A stretch of 64,000 bases of DNA from Streptomyces sp. NBC_01294. GTDB lineage: Bacteria > Actinomycetota > Actinomycetes > Streptomycetales > Streptomycetaceae. Shown in pieces: positions 63,892-64,000 of the stretch; the first letter of the stretch is position 1; the number at the start of each line of letters is the position of its first letter. A program made the translations under genes and the position numbers. Below the pieces are notes generated by a model. It saw only the letters and a program-made list of their open reading frames with translations. It was not told the origin of the DNA and did no database searches. The stretch covers positions 2,421,001 to 2,485,000 of the forward strand of contig NZ_CP108423.1 in the NCBI RefSeq assembly GCF_035917235.1, in the 5' to 3' direction.

Positions 63892-64000
63892 AGCACCGTC
63901 CAGAGTACGGGGGAACCGAGCGGGGTCACAGCGCGTTGTCGGGTACAGGGGGTGGATCACATCGTCAAGCAGGGAAACAGCGAGAAGAAGCCGGCGACCC

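Noticed and set aside
63957..64000. End of a further minus-strand gene upstream of mnmA
   Set aside because: Two minus frames end in stops here but only about 12 codons are inside the window, too little to decide which, if any, is real.

Overview
The window looks like a chromosomal core segment of a Streptomyces species. The DNA is very GC-rich, third codon positions are almost always G or C, GTG starts are frequent, and TTA codons are nearly absent. It also carries Streptomyces-type regulatory sites: a PHO box, an iron box of the DmdR/IdeR type, and an ilvB attenuator with a short leader peptide. The order of the housekeeping genes (mnmA, ligA, gatCAB, ilvB-ilvN-ilvC, serA, putB/pruA, ilvE, leuB) matches what I remember of the Streptomyces coelicolor SCO54xx-SCO55xx region; I could not check this by alignment. 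I found no rRNA, tRNA, CRISPR array, insertion sequence, prophage or integrase.

Layout. 1-4400: an operon of a urease-like enzyme (ureA/ureB fusion, ureC paralogue) and agmatine deiminase, divergent from an NCS1-type permease. 4550-7113: ilvE, leuB and a tiny ORF. 7375-12965: accessory block with a LysR/reductase pair, a PHO-box phospholipase C, an AAC(2')-like acetyltransferase and a nitroreductase. 13101-17343: proline catabolism (pruA, proline dehydrogenase, divergent PucR regulator). 17373-21360: a decayed oxidoreductase pseudogene, a lipoprotein, and a TetR/MFS pair with 13-bp iterated operator repeats. 21446-27173: serA, ilvC, ilvN, ilvB and an attenuator leader. 27144-30056: a membrane GGDEF/degenerate-EAL protein. 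30339-42982: accessory genes (2-hydroxyacid dehydrogenase, aldo-keto reductase, sugar dehydrogenase lipoprotein, LAL-type LuxR regulator, MMPL transporter, acetyltransferases, cupin, DinB-like). 43109-46759: an iron-box-controlled siderophore-interacting protein, Ntn-hydrolase acylase and hydroxamate-type acetyltransferase. 46974-48947: a membrane Ser/Thr kinase. 49014-52579: gatC-gatA-small ORF-gatB. 52845-55025: a second, intact GGDEF-EAL protein. 55422-60664: a five-gene run ending in ligA. 60754-64000: a GlxA-like AraC regulator, a quinone-oxidoreductase-like gene and mnmA.

How the genes fit together. Branched-chain amino acid synthesis (ilvB, ilvN, ilvC, ilvE, leuB) and serine synthesis (serA) are clustered, with attenuation control at ilvB. 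Proline oxidation is a two-gene operon with its own divergent regulator. The siderophore locus looks like cytoplasmic processing of ferric hydroxamates. The two c-di-GMP proteins are the only genes in which I found an in-frame TTA codon, which suggests bldA-dependent developmental control. The least explained system is the urease-like/agmatine deiminase operon. It keeps all nickel ligands but has lost the active-site flap cysteine, and no urease accessory genes are in view.
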